From positions 310,001-374,000 of the forward strand of contig CAVRAZ010000006.1 in NCBI GenBank assembly GCA_963719135.1: a stretch of 64,000 nucleotides of DNA, read 5' to 3'. Source of the DNA: CAVRAZ01 sp963719135. Its GTDB lineage: Bacteria > Pseudomonadota > Gammaproteobacteria > DSM-19610. Position numbers and translations under genes: made by a program. A model generated the notes under the pieces. The model was not told the origin of the DNA, made no database searches, and saw nothing but the letters and a program-made list of their open reading frames with translations. This document shows, piece after piece, positions 36,756 to 46,044 of the stretch (positions are counted from its first letter, which is position 1; each line of letters begins with the position of its first letter).

Positions 36756-37781
36756 ATGATCAGACAATACAAAACGCTGGTATTGCTCGGCCTGCTGATC
36801 CCGGTGCTCGGCATCGATCTCGTCAACCTGCTGTACCTGGCGGTGCTTAAACACGACACCGCGCGCGGCCGCTGGATCGAGGAGCCGATGGCGAAGAGCT
36901 ATCTGCTGTCGGCCGCCGGCGACCCGGACTACATCTTCATCGGCTCGTCCCGGACGCAGAACCATATCAATTCGCTGCTGCTGAGGCGCATGGGCGTCGA
37001 GGCACTCAATCTCGGCATGGCGGGCAGAGAGTGGGAGTATTACGCCTACGTCATCCGTCAGACCGGCAGTGTGCGGGCGGGGTCGCTGGTCGTCAGCATC
37101 CCGGCCGACGTGCTGTACGGCCCGGTCAGTTGTCCCGACACCTACTACTATCAATGGCAACTGGACCGTATCGGCGGGTCCGACGTCGGTTGTTTCTTCA
37201 TCGGTGACCTCAATTGGGACAGCCTGCTCGATGAACTGCCGATGAACCGGTTTCGTGTCGCGCTCGAAGAGGCCCCTTCCGCAAGCGAGCTGAATGACGA
37301 ATTGAAAATGCTTGAAACCACCTACGGCTACCGAGTCGAGGCGGATGGCCGGCGCGTCAATTATGCCCGCGGCAACCGCGACCGTTCCGTGCTGCTGTTT
37401 GCCAACGGCGATGGCCAGGTGTTTTCGGACCGTGTCAGGAACAGCTACGGCACGGACCGGAAAACCGTCGACCGCACGCGGACCGCTTTTGATCCGGAGG
37501 CCCTTGCGTACCTGGGCAAGCTGGCCCACTTGGCGCAACAGAGCGGCAAGAACGTCATTTATGTCATCGAGCCCGCGAAAGTCGGCGTGACCGAACGGAT
37601 CGATCTCGATGCCCTGCAAGCGGCGCTGCCCCCCAACGCGCGCGTCATCAACAACGCGGACAGGGACTACGCCCGCGATCTGTGGGCCGACAAGAATCAC
37701 TTCAACCTCAAGGGGTCAGCGCGTTACACGACGCTCGTCTATGCCGAACTGCGCACGGTGGAATTCGCTCAAATCCCCTGA
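36756..37781 (+). CDS. SGNH-like acyl-transfer/esterase protein, copy 2
   Basis: A 341-residue paralogue of the 21191 protein, identical in length. It has the same anchor (TLVLLGLLIPVLGIDLVNLL), block I FIGSSRTQNHIN, LNLGMAGREWEYYAYV and the DxxH block DLWADKNHFNLKGSARY. The start at 36756 matches the paralogue; the frame stays open upstream through IS DNA, but that part is not related. It has no adjacent MBOAT gene and its upstream region has been replaced by the IS5 remnant, ending about 10 bp before the ATG, so its expression is doubtful. The last 124 nt up to GAACTGCGCAC are almost identical to copy 1, while earlier parts are clearly diverged. Confidence 0.82.
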   Translation: MIRQYKTLVLLGLLIPVLGIDLVNLLYLAVLKHDTARGRWIEEPMAKSYLLSAAGDPDYIFIGSSRTQNHINSLLLRRMGVEALNLGMAGREWEYYAYVIRQTGSVRAGSLVVSIPADVLYGPVSCPDTYYYQWQLDRIGGSDVGCFFIGDLNWDSLLDELPMNRFRVALEEAPSASELNDELKMLETTYGYRVEADGRRVNYARGNRDRSVLLFANGDGQVFSDRVRNSYGTDRKTVDRTRTAFDPEALAYLGKLAHLAQQSGKNVIYVIEPAKVGVTERIDLDALQAALPPNARVINNADRDYARDLWADKNHFNLKGSARYTTLVYAELRTVEFAQIP

Positions 37782-38317
37782 TACACCCCGCACATGCCGC
37801 AGCGGACGTTGACAATGCGACGTCCGGTGACGAGGCAGCTCTTGGCCTGCATCAGCCCCTGTTTGCACAGCCGCAGCGCCGGCCGGCGCTGCTCTTCGAT
37901 CGCCTCTGCCGGCAGTGTCCATGCATTAATCTTCTTGCCCACGCACCTGCAATATCAGATACTGTTCTGTGCCTGGTTAGCAACAGTATTGAGAGATTCA
38001 TCAAACACAAGACGGGGTTGCTGAATCTTGTGAAACAATGGGGCAATGTATGCCAGGCCGGTAACGTCGCGGCCCTTTCGCGAGATACGCTCTATCGCTA
38101 CAGGACCATCGTGCGAATCGCAATTGACCGGGAGCGCACTGCATCCAGATCGTTCACACTATGCGCTACCCTCTATTGAATCGAGCCGGGCGGTTTGTTC
38201 ATCCTGGCCGTGCGGCCACGCTCGATGTTGGCGGCACTGTCATTGTGCTGGTGCTGTTGGAAAGCGTCTACTGCAGACATGCTACGGCCGCCAGATCATA
38301 GGCTTGTCGAAGCTGAC
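37782..38317. other. Spacer between SGNH copy 2 and the OGT-like gene
   Basis: About 535 bp. Open frames here show no recognisable family or ribosome-binding site. The composition becomes AT-richer from about 37925 onward, continuing into the OGT-like gene, so this may be a junction of acquired DNA. No terminal repeats were found. Confidence 0.45.
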
Positions 38318-40597
38318 ATGTCCACATTGTTCGCTCAGGCCCTGGAACAGCATCAATCGGGCAACCTTGGTGAGGCAGAAGTCCTCTACGAACAAATCCT
38401 TGCGAGGGATCACAAGCACATTGGCGCCCTTGCCAATCTCGGGATACTTCATTTGCAGCGCGGTAACCAGGAAATCGGTATCCCGTTGATTGGGAGATCG
38501 TTGGAGATCAACCCTGGACAACCCTTTTTGCATATGAGTCTGGGTGCGGCGCTCCAGGATCTCCGGCGCCTGGAAGAGGCCGTGGCAAGCTATGAACGTG
38601 CCATTATCCACAAACCCGATTATTTCGAGGCGTACGTCAACCGGGGAGTAGCGCTCCAGGACCTCCACCGCCTGGATGAGGCCGTGGCAAGCTATGACCG
38701 CGCCATCACACTCAGGCCGGATTTCCCCGAAGTGTATTACAACCGGGGCATTATACTCTGCGACCTCAAGCGTCTGGATGAGGCTGTCGCGAGCTATGAC
38801 CGTGCCATCGTTCTCAAGCCGGATTACGCCGAGGCTTATTATAACCGCGGCATTGCACTCCAGGGCCTCCGGCGCCTGGATGAGGCCGTTACCAGCTATG
38901 ACCGCGCCATCACCCTAAAGGCGGATTTCGCTGGTGCATACTGTAACAGGGGTGTTGCATTTCAGCAGCTTGGTCGCCGGGACGATGCCCTGGCCAGCTA
39001 CAATCTGGCCATCGCCCTGAATCCGGATCACGCCGATGCGTATAACAACCGCGGTAATGTACTCACAGACCTCAAGCGTCTGGACAAGGCGTTGGCCAGC
39101 TATGACCTCGCCATCGCTCTCAAGCCGGATTACGCCGATGCGTATAACAACCGGGGCAATGTGCTCCAGGAGCTTAAGCGATACGATGAAGCCTTGACGA
39201 ATTACGACAAGGCGATTGCCATCAGCCCTCGTTTGCCCTACGTCCTGGGCTCATGGCTCCACAACAAGATGCGCTGTTGTGATTGGGATAACTTTGACAC
39301 CGCTTGCGCCAGGATTGCCGGGGCGACCAAGAATGGCACGAAAGTGTCAATTCCATTTGCAAGTCTCGCGATTCCTTCCAGTCCCGAACAGCAACAGCAA
39401 TGCGCACAAATTTATGTCCAGGACAGGTATCCAGCACGTACGCTGGCGTGGCGGCAGGATGTGCATAATATCCACGATCGTATTCGTGTCGGATATTTCT
39501 CTGCTGACTACAAGGACCATCCGGTATCACATTTGATAACACAGCTTATCGCATACCATGACCGCACAAGATTCGAGATTACAGGATTTTCTTTCGGTTA
39601 CCCCACCAATGATTACTGGCGGAGGAAACTGGAAAATACGTTTGACCATTTCATAGATGTCAGAACGCGCACAGATGAGGAAATCACTGCCTTGGCACGG
39701 GAACTGGAGATCGATATTGCCATTGATCTTAACGGCCATACAATGGACGGTCGAACCGCTGTCTTTGCGCTGCGCTGCGCACCTATTCAAGTTAACTACC
39801 TTGGTTATATAGGCACGATGGGTGCAGACTATATTGACTACATCATTGGCGACCCGACAGTAATACCTGAACAGCACAAACAGTACTTTTGCGAAAGGAT
39901 TGTTTACCTCCCACACTCCTATCAGGTTAATGATTCGACCAAGGAGATCTCTGAGCGACAATACAGCTGCGCCGAACTGGGTCTGCCTGACAACGCATTC
40001 GTATTCTGCTGTTTCAACAACAACTTCAAAATCACCCCGGATGTTTTCGATATCTGGATGCGGCTATTGAAGAAAGTTGATGGAAGCGTGTTGTGGTTGT
40101 CCGAGGGAGGCGCAAGCGCAACCAGGAATCTTCGCGTTGAAGCGGAAAAACGCGGCATCCTATCCAGCAGGCTCGTATTTGCTCCCAGGATTTCTCCGGC
40201 TGATAACCTGGCGCGTTACCGCGCGGCGGATCTGTTCCTGGACACTCTTTATTACAACGCGGGAGCCACTGCGAGCGACGCCTTATGGGCGGGCTTGCCG
40301 GTACTCACGTGCCTTGGCAACACATTCGCGGGACGAATGGCGGCAAGCCTGCTCAATGCCATTGACCTGCCCGAGTTGATCACACGCAGCCATACAGATT
40401 ATGAATCAATGGCGCTTCAATTGGCGACCGAGCCGGAACGGCTTGCCGCCATTCGGCTGAAACTGGCGGCTAATATAAGCACTCGACCCCTTTTTGATAC
40501 AGCGCGTTTCACCTGTAACATCGAAGCGGCTTATGTAAAGATGTATGAACGCTATCAGGCTGGTCTGCCACCGGATCACATCGTTGTGGATGCGTGA
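38318..40597 (+). CDS. TPR protein with GT41 (OGT/SPINDLY-like) glycosyltransferase domain, copy 1
   Basis: 759 residues from the ATG at 38318; an upstream in-frame ATG at 38195 adds 41 Cys-rich, unlikely residues. Residues 1-305 are about nine very regular 34-residue TPRs (LDEAVASYDRAITLRPDFPE; AYNNRGNVLTDLKRLDKAL). Residues about 390-750 match Glyco_transf_41: IRVGYFSADYKDHPVSHLIT, IDIAIDLNGHTMDGRTAVFA, QVNYLGYIGTMGADYIDYII, FVFCCFNNNFKITPDVFDIW, LFLDTLYYNAGATASDALWA and LPVLTCLGNTFAGRMAASLL. It should transfer GlcNAc or a related sugar to a protein or glycan. The gene is visibly AT-richer than its neighbours and lies just right of the mobile cluster, so horizontal acquisition is likely. 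Confidence 0.9.
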   Translation: MSTLFAQALEQHQSGNLGEAEVLYEQILARDHKHIGALANLGILHLQRGNQEIGIPLIGRSLEINPGQPFLHMSLGAALQDLRRLEEAVASYERAIIHKPDYFEAYVNRGVALQDLHRLDEAVASYDRAITLRPDFPEVYYNRGIILCDLKRLDEAVASYDRAIVLKPDYAEAYYNRGIALQGLRRLDEAVTSYDRAITLKADFAGAYCNRGVAFQQLGRRDDALASYNLAIALNPDHADAYNNRGNVLTDLKRLDKALASYDLAIALKPDYADAYNNRGNVLQELKRYDEALTNYDKAIAISPRLPYVLGSWLHNKMRCCDWDNFDTACARIAGATKNGTKVSIPFASLAIPSSPEQQQQCAQIYVQDRYPARTLAWRQDVHNIHDRIRVGYFSADYKDHPVSHLITQLIAYHDRTRFEITGFSFGYPTNDYWRRKLENTFDHFIDVRTRTDEEITALARELEIDIAIDLNGHTMDGRTAVFALRCAPIQVNYLGYIGTMGADYIDYIIGDPTVIPEQHKQYFCERIVYLPHSYQVNDSTKEISERQYSCAELGLPDNAFVFCCFNNNFKITPDVFDIWMRLLKKVDGSVLWLSEGGASATRNLRVEAEKRGILSSRLVFAPRISPADNLARYRAADLFLDTLYYNAGATASDALWAGLPVLTCLGNTFAGRMAASLLNAIDLPELITRSHTDYESMALQLATEPERLAAIRLKLAANISTRPLFDTARFTCNIEAAYVKMYERYQAGLPPDHIVVDA

Positions 40598-40653
40598 TCC
40601 ATTCCTGCTCACGACCACTTCCAGAATCTCGCAGCAATTACACAATGCCGGTC

Positions 40654-40884
40654 TCAGCGAAAGTAATGGGGCTCGCGGTTGTCCGCGCCACCGGTCAGAC
40701 GTTGAAGGACCCAGCGGCCGGGACCGGGCACGGCACAGTCATGCCTTTCGTGCATTATCAGCGTCAGCAGATATCCGCTGAGTGCATAAAAGCCGAAAGC
40801 CGCATAGCCCCCGATGGCATCCACGCCGCCCAGGTGAAGGAAGACGAACAGCAAGGCCAGAAAAGTGCGATAGGCTCCAAACAT
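40654..40884 (-). pseudogene. N-terminal remnant of an acyltransferase-3 family protein
   Basis: Only 76 codons: MFGAYRTFLALLFVFLHLGG, then VDAIGGYAAFGFYALSGYLL and TLIMHERHDC, after which the frame runs to a stop without further family sequence. The opening matches membrane O-acyltransferases of the OafA/acyltransferase-3 family, which normally have about 350 residues and ten helices. The catalytic His is in VFLHLGG. The rest of the gene is missing. The flanking DNA (40598-41115) holds nothing else recognisable. Confidence 0.7.
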
Positions 40885-41115
40885 ACTTGTTTCAATATCC
40901 CGCTCGGCCGGCGGGCGCGCGGCGCCATAGCATAGCGCATCGCGGATAACTTAGGTCCCGGACCGGTCCCGGCGAACTGGATCGCCCGCGGCGCTGGGGC
41001 GAGGCCCGCCGGACGCGGCGCCGCCGCGACCGCCGGTACGCGACAATACTTCACAGTTCATGTATAAGACAGTCTCGATGAACACCCGCGTCGCGCGCCG
41101 ACGCAACATGATTCG

Positions 41116-41124
41116 CCCCCCCCC
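41116..41124 (+). promoter_or_regulatory. C9 homopolymer just upstream of the YkgJ-family start codon
   Basis: Nine consecutive C residues end 3 bp before the ATG at 41128, where a ribosome-binding site would be expected. An upstream ATG at 41108 is out of frame with nine C residues but would be in frame with ten, adding seven residues. Tracts like this can vary in length, but they are also prone to sequencing error. Confidence 0.45.
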
Positions 41125-41127
41125 GGA

Positions 41128-41757
41128 ATGAGCACCAGCGAAGACAAACTGCGGCAGATACGCATAACGATCGAAGGCCGGATCGGGGAACTGGCTCCGG
41201 CTAAACTCGATTGCGCGAAGGGCTGTGCCTACTGTTGCCGCGGTTATCCCATCAGCGTGCATTCCCTCGCCGAGGCGCGCCTGGCGCTGGAGGAAGCGAA
41301 GCGGACCTACACGCCCAGGGCGTTCAAGAAGCTTCGCGAAGACATCTACCGGCAGTTCCGTGAGACCCGCTACCTAACGACCATCGATGCGTTCAACCAG
41401 CTCAAGCTGCCCTGTCCCTTTCTGGTAAAGGGCGCCTGCAGCGTTTATGAAGCCCGGCCGATCTCCTGCCGCACCTGCATTTCCAACGATGTGGTGGTCT
41501 GCATGAGCGCACTGGGGCCCCCGGCCTGCAAACTGACCGGCGATGCCGACATGCAGCGCTACCTCAACGCCATTTACCGTTACCGCGAAGATCTGTACCG
41601 TGAGCTGGGCTACGGCGATTGCATGCTGGAACTGCGGGCGGCGCTGGTGTACGTGCTGGAAGGCGGAACGCCGGCGCCGGGAAACCTGCCGATCGACCCG
41701 CTGCACGCCGCCACGCCGGTGGGACAGGCCGCGCTCGCGCAGTCCCGGTCATCGTGA
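41128..41757 (+). CDS. YkgJ-family cysteine-cluster protein
   Basis: A 209-residue protein with the YkgJ/UPF0153-type pattern: CAKGCAYCCRGYPISVHSLA at the N terminus and CPFLVKGACSVYEARPISCR followed by TCISNDVVVC. The CxxxCxxCC and CPFL...C.VYE.RP..CR cysteines are believed to bind Fe-S or zinc. The biochemical function is unproven in the family. Its 3' end overlaps the convergent TPR-methyltransferase gene by 9 bp. An unusual C9 tract precedes the start. Confidence 0.88.
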   Translation: MSTSEDKLRQIRITIEGRIGELAPAKLDCAKGCAYCCRGYPISVHSLAEARLALEEAKRTYTPRAFKKLREDIYRQFRETRYLTTIDAFNQLKLPCPFLVKGACSVYEARPISCRTCISNDVVVCMSALGPPACKLTGDADMQRYLNAIYRYREDLYRELGYGDCMLELRAALVYVLEGGTPAPGNLPIDPLHAATPVGQAALAQSRSS

Positions 41758-43947
41758 ACACCAGAACTGGTACATGCCCGCGAACAGGTTCGGGTGTTCG
41801 CGCTCGAACGCATCCCACAGCGCAAGGTCCTTTTCCGATCCGGTCGCCGGATAGCGCTGTTTGAAAGCACCGAGCACTTCCGGCGTCAGTTCGAAACCCA
41901 GAAACCGCAGGCCGAGTTCGCCCAACATCGCTCCGATCTGCGGCAGCGTGAAAGTGTGTTCGCGCGCGTGCAGCACCAGATCCCGGAAACCGCTGGACGA
42001 CCGGAAATCGGACGAATAGACCAGACTCTTCGCCGGATGATCGTCGGGCAGGTCCAGAACCGCCTGGCGGCAGCGGCGGATGTCCTCCAGCGTCATGCCC
42101 GGCACAATCGCAGCGGCAAGCAACGCGCGCGCCGCCGCCACGTTCGTGCGCGCGCGGGTGCTGTACAGGGCGATGCGCATCAGGCCGCCCTCGGCGAGCA
42201 GCCCGGTCAGCACGCGCCAGCCCTCCAGCGGTCGTTCCAGGTGATGCAGCACGCCGCCACACAGGATGATCGCGAAACGGGCGTCCAGTGCGCCCAGCTT
42301 CAGGATGTCGCCGCAGCGAAAATCGATGTTGTCGACGCCGTAGTTTTGCGCCATGCGGGCGGCATAGCCGAGGCTCGCCGTGCTGATGTCCACGGCGGTG
42401 ACCCGGCAGCCGCGATAGAGGCGCGCCGCCTGCACCGGGGAATGGCCGGTGCCGCAGCCCGCGTCCAGCACCGGCAGCGGCTCCGGCATGGCCGGCACCG
42501 GCTCGCCCGGACGCCATTGCGCGGCGATTATCGCAAAGGATCCCGGCGCCGGCCGTTTGCAGTCCATCCAGCGCGGGTAGGGATTGTGCTCATACTGCTG
42601 CTTCACGGCGATCGACGTTTCGTCGGAGACCTCCGTCAGACAGGGAATCCGGTCGGCCAGCGCCTTTTCGTGCAGCGTATCGAGGATCTGCGACCGGACC
42701 AGGGCTGCGAAGGACGGCGACCAGTTCAACGCGGCCAGCGCGCGCGCATCGCCGCCGGCGGACCACCAGGGATACAGCGGGCGGTACAGGGCGACGCACG
42801 CCAGTGCAGGCTCCAGCGCGACCGGATCGGGCGCCACCCCTTGCAGCGGCGGTTCGACCGTCGCGACGATGCCGGCAAGGCGTGCCTGCTCGTTCTCCTC
42901 GACGGGCCAGACGTATTCCGCAAGCAAGCAGTGTTGCGCGAGCGCACACAGAAACGGCAGCGGCAGTTGCTTCCCTGCCGAGAACAGGCAGGCTCTGCGA
43001 ATGGCGGTGAAGACGCGCTCCATGGCGAGCGACTGAAAGAGCAGCCGCGGCAGGGCGGCCAGCAACAGGGGGTCGCGCGGCAGGTCCGACCGCAGCAGCG
43101 CAGCACCGACATCTTCGCTTTCGAACACCGCGTGTTCGATTGCACGGTAGGCTTCGGAAGCGGCGATCGTGTCCGCGACCGCGACCGACAGGCTCTGGCT
43201 GGGTATGTCGAGGTCTTCCAGCAGGTCCAGCAGAATCCGCCGCTCGCGCGCGCCCGCGTCCGGCAGTGGATAGCCGTCGACCAGTTCGCTGAGCGAGCGG
43301 CGCAGAATGAAACTCGCGGGCAGCCGCGCCAGCGCGGCGCAAAGCGTCCGGAGCGCGCCGTTCGAATCGCCGGCGTAGGCCAGCGAGCGGGCCAGCCCCG
43401 CCTGGGCGATGTCGAGCGCCGGATTCAGCTCGACCGCCCTGCGATACCATTGGCCGGCGCCGCGCATGTCGCCGGTCTCGCCCATCGCCGTCGCCAGATC
43501 GCAGGCCGCGTTCGCAAACGCCGGATTCAACTCGACCGCGCGCTGAAACGCCGCTTTTGCTTCCATGAACCGGCCCGACGCCGCCAGCGCATTGCCCAGC
43601 GCATGCTGTGCATTCGCATCGTCCGGCCGGATGGCGAGCAGGCGTCTGCAGGTTTCGATCGCGAGGTCGCCCCGGCCGGTCGCGCCGTAGGCGTTGGCGA
43701 GGTCGCGGTAGACGTCCGGATACCGCGGTGCGATTTCCACGGCGCGAGTCAGGTGCGCGACCGCCTCGCGCGGCCGGTTGGTGCGCAGCGCGATGACACC
43801 CAGCAGGTGACAGGCGACGACGCTGGCCGGGTCGCTCTGCAGCACCGCCCGCGCGATGTTTTCGGCGTCGGCCGGCCGGCCTTCGTTGAAATGTTGAATG
43901 GCGAGCTGGATCGGGTTCATGCGGCTGTTGTGGTTCGCGGCGGTCAT
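41749..43947 (-). CDS. TPR protein with C-terminal SAM methyltransferase (paralogue 2)
   Basis: About 732 residues from 43947 (ATG at 43920 is an alternative; neither has a clear ribosome-binding site). TPRs fill residues 1-200 (IQLAIQHFNEGRPADAENIA; YPDVYRDLANAYGATGRGDL). A helical middle domain of about 240 residues follows. Then QQYEHNPYPRWMDC introduces a class I methyltransferase: LPVLDAGCGTGHSPVQAARL, VTAVDISTASLGYAARMAQN, FRCGDILKLGALDARF and ILCGGVLHHLERP. It ends with FEREHPNLFAGMYQFWCSR, the family C-terminal signature. It lacks a signal peptide, so it is cytoplasmic. It is divergent from the sulfotransferase operon at 44178. The acceptor is unknown. Confidence 0.88.
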   Translation of the reverse strand: MTAANHNSRMNPIQLAIQHFNEGRPADAENIARAVLQSDPASVVACHLLGVIALRTNRPREAVAHLTRAVEIAPRYPDVYRDLANAYGATGRGDLAIETCRRLLAIRPDDANAQHALGNALAASGRFMEAKAAFQRAVELNPAFANAACDLATAMGETGDMRGAGQWYRRAVELNPALDIAQAGLARSLAYAGDSNGALRTLCAALARLPASFILRRSLSELVDGYPLPDAGARERRILLDLLEDLDIPSQSLSVAVADTIAASEAYRAIEHAVFESEDVGAALLRSDLPRDPLLLAALPRLLFQSLAMERVFTAIRRACLFSAGKQLPLPFLCALAQHCLLAEYVWPVEENEQARLAGIVATVEPPLQGVAPDPVALEPALACVALYRPLYPWWSAGGDARALAALNWSPSFAALVRSQILDTLHEKALADRIPCLTEVSDETSIAVKQQYEHNPYPRWMDCKRPAPGSFAIIAAQWRPGEPVPAMPEPLPVLDAGCGTGHSPVQAARLYRGCRVTAVDISTASLGYAARMAQNYGVDNIDFRCGDILKLGALDARFAIILCGGVLHHLERPLEGWRVLTGLLAEGGLMRIALYSTRARTNVAAARALLAAAIVPGMTLEDIRRCRQAVLDLPDDHPAKSLVYSSDFRSSSGFRDLVLHAREHTFTLPQIGAMLGELGLRFLGFELTPEVLGAFKQRYPATGSEKDLALWDAFEREHPNLFAGMYQFWCSR

Positions 43948-44177
43948 GCGGTTTCGCGCGGCAATGACGCCTGGATTCGGATGCACTGTACCATCCCGGC
44001 AGACCCGGTGTAAGTTCCGCACAACCGCCGCCGTGCCGATCCGCGGCGGAGCCACCGCGCGGACGGCCGGACGGTCCGGGCCGGGTTCTGGTCAAAGATC
44101 GGCGGCTTCTATATGATGGCCGCACAACGTCCGGGCACCGCCCCGCTGAAATCCGCCTACAATCTCAGTTCCAGATA

Positions 44178-45008
44178 ATGAATAGCCAGCAAGCGCTGCT
44201 GCGGCAGGTGAGCGAAAAACAGTTGATTCTGAGCGTCACCGCCGGCCGCTCCGGCACCCGGTATCTGCACAACCTGTTCTCGCTGCTGACGGACGTGCAG
44301 AGCCAGCACGAGGGCGAACCCGACTACAAGCACGTGCTGCGGCGCGTACAGACCCAGCCTTCCGCGGCCACGCGCTTTCTGCTCGACCACAAGCTGCCGG
44401 CGGTCGCCGCCTGTCCATTTCACACTTTCGTCGAAACCAGCCACCTGTTCTGCAAGGGCTTCTTCGAACCGCTGCTGAACCTGGGCGTCCGGCCCGATCT
44501 GGTGCTGCTGCGGCGGCCGCCGCGGAAGATCGCCTGGAGCATGCTGGAACGCGCCACGGTGCCGGCACGCACCGCGCTGGGCAACCTCTACACGGTCAGT
44601 CCCGCCGACCCCAACACGCTGCCGCTGCCGGGCTGGGAACTGCTGAGCGACTATCAGCTCTGCTTCTGGTACGCGCTGGAAATCGAGCGCCGGCAGGTGC
44701 GCTACCGCGATCTTCTGCTGCAGATCGGCGGCCGCGTCTGCGACGTCACCGCCGCCGAGCTGAATGACCCGGACAGGTTCATGGCGATGCTGGAAACCTT
44801 CTCGCTCGCCGCCGGCGATGGCGACGCGCTGCGCCTGCGTCACGCGCAGACCACCGCGGTCACCCACAACAAGAACCCCAGAAAGTTTTCGCTTGCGCTC
44901 GATTTCGACGCGGAAGAGGAAGAAGTCTGGGCCGGCGTTGCCCACTACGAGCCGCTGCTGCGCAAACAGGTGGCCGAGCGTTACGCGCAGGCGCAGGTCG
45001 AGGTCTAG
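44178..45008 (+). CDS. Sulfotransferase-like protein
   Basis: A 276-residue stand-alone protein. LILSVTAGRSGTRYLHNLFS has the P-loop-like PAPS-binding pattern (GRSGT), and LVLLRRPPRKIAWSMLERAT is in the place of the 3'-phosphate-binding segment. The remainder is only weakly similar to the other sulfotransferases here and no TPR is present. It is the first gene of a likely operon with the genes at 45088 and 46045 (gaps of 79 and 18 bp). Sulfation of a small or glycan acceptor is a reasonable reading but not proven. Confidence 0.72.
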   Translation: MNSQQALLRQVSEKQLILSVTAGRSGTRYLHNLFSLLTDVQSQHEGEPDYKHVLRRVQTQPSAATRFLLDHKLPAVAACPFHTFVETSHLFCKGFFEPLLNLGVRPDLVLLRRPPRKIAWSMLERATVPARTALGNLYTVSPADPNTLPLPGWELLSDYQLCFWYALEIERRQVRYRDLLLQIGGRVCDVTAAELNDPDRFMAMLETFSLAAGDGDALRLRHAQTTAVTHNKNPRKFSLALDFDAEEEEVWAGVAHYEPLLRKQVAERYAQAQVEV

Positions 45009-45087
45009 GCGGGAACGGCGCGCGAAGCCTGCCTCCGTCGAAACAGTATCGTGACATTCAAAGGTTTCCAATCGGCGTCCGGGGATC

Positions 45088-46026
45088 ATGCCGATGCATG
45101 AACGGACCATCCTCGATCATCTGATTCTCGCCGGCGGTCCGCCGCGCAGCGGCACCACCCTGCTCGCCAGGCTGTTGAGCGCGCACCCGCGGCTGGCGCT
45201 GGCCAGCGACAACCAGGCCTGCGAGAGCTGGGGACTGTACCGTTATGCCGACTACAGCGGACTCGTCGACGAGCTGCGGCACGGGCGCCTGCACGAGGAT
45301 GCGGCAGGACCCTGGCTGCTCGGCAGGATCGCGCGCGCAGGCTGGGTGAACAACATCACGCCCTCGCCTTTTCACGGCGCGCAAGCTTCGGCGGTCGCGG
45401 ATGCGCCGATCAACGGCGTGGCGCGGCTGCGCCTGCCGGTCGAAGACTTCGGCACCGGCCTGAGGCTGTGCCTGAAGTCGCCGGAAATCAGCTTCGTGCT
45501 GCCGCGCCTCGCGGCGTGCTTTCCCCGCGCGCAGTTCGTCCTGGTCCACCGTCGCGTAATCGAGACCGCCGAATCCATGTATCGCAAAGGCAATGAATGG
45601 CCCAATGCCTACCACCGGCGCTGGAACCGCGAGCGCGATGCGTCCGGCGGGCGGATCGTCCCCGCCGACACACCGGCCGATCTGGCCGCTCACTGGAACG
45701 CGGTGAGCGACTTCCAGCGCTGCGTCCTGCGCGCGACGGCCTATCTCAGGGCGATGGCCGAAGGCGCTGCGGCGCTGCCGTCCGACCGCGTGTTCGTCTA
45801 TCGGCATGCGCGGCTGCGCGAGGACCCCGCGCGCGTGCTTGCGGAAATGGCGGCGTTTCTCGGCGTCGACGCCGGCGGCTTCGGTCCCGCCGAGAACCTC
45901 GTGCGCGACGAACGCGCCGAGCCGTCGGCAGCGCAACAACGCGAGTTCGAGGCGCTGGTGCCGGTGCTCGATCTCGAGCGCAGCCTGGCGACGGCCCGCG
46001 CGCTGGAAGATCGCCATCGAACATGA
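45088..46026 (+). CDS. Sulfotransferase
   Basis: A 312-residue protein with a strong PAPS loop, LILAGGPPRSGTTLLARLLS-AHPRLALASD, and the second PAPS segment FVLVHRRVIETAESMYRKGN. The C-terminal part (VFVYRHARLREDPARVLAEM...FLGVDAGGF) fits Sulfotransfer_3. It has no TPR of its own but lies 18 bp before a TPR-sulfotransferase gene, so the products may act together. A start at 45094 (second Met) is equally possible. Confidence 0.88.
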   Translation: MPMHERTILDHLILAGGPPRSGTTLLARLLSAHPRLALASDNQACESWGLYRYADYSGLVDELRHGRLHEDAAGPWLLGRIARAGWVNNITPSPFHGAQASAVADAPINGVARLRLPVEDFGTGLRLCLKSPEISFVLPRLAACFPRAQFVLVHRRVIETAESMYRKGNEWPNAYHRRWNRERDASGGRIVPADTPADLAAHWNAVSDFQRCVLRATAYLRAMAEGAAALPSDRVFVYRHARLREDPARVLAEMAAFLGVDAGGFGPAENLVRDERAEPSAAQQREFEALVPVLDLERSLATARALEDRHRT

Positions 46027-46044
46027 CCCCGGGAGCCTTCGGCC

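Noticed and set aside
36189..37781. 530-codon open frame covering the SGNH gene
   Set aside because: The upstream 189 codons are an out-of-frame reading of the IS5 remnant; the paralogue at 21191 supports a start at 36756.
38318..39240. Regular ~102-bp DNA periodicity resembling a CRISPR or satellite array
   Set aside because: The period equals 34 codons and translates into consecutive TPR units; there are no constant repeats with unique spacers.
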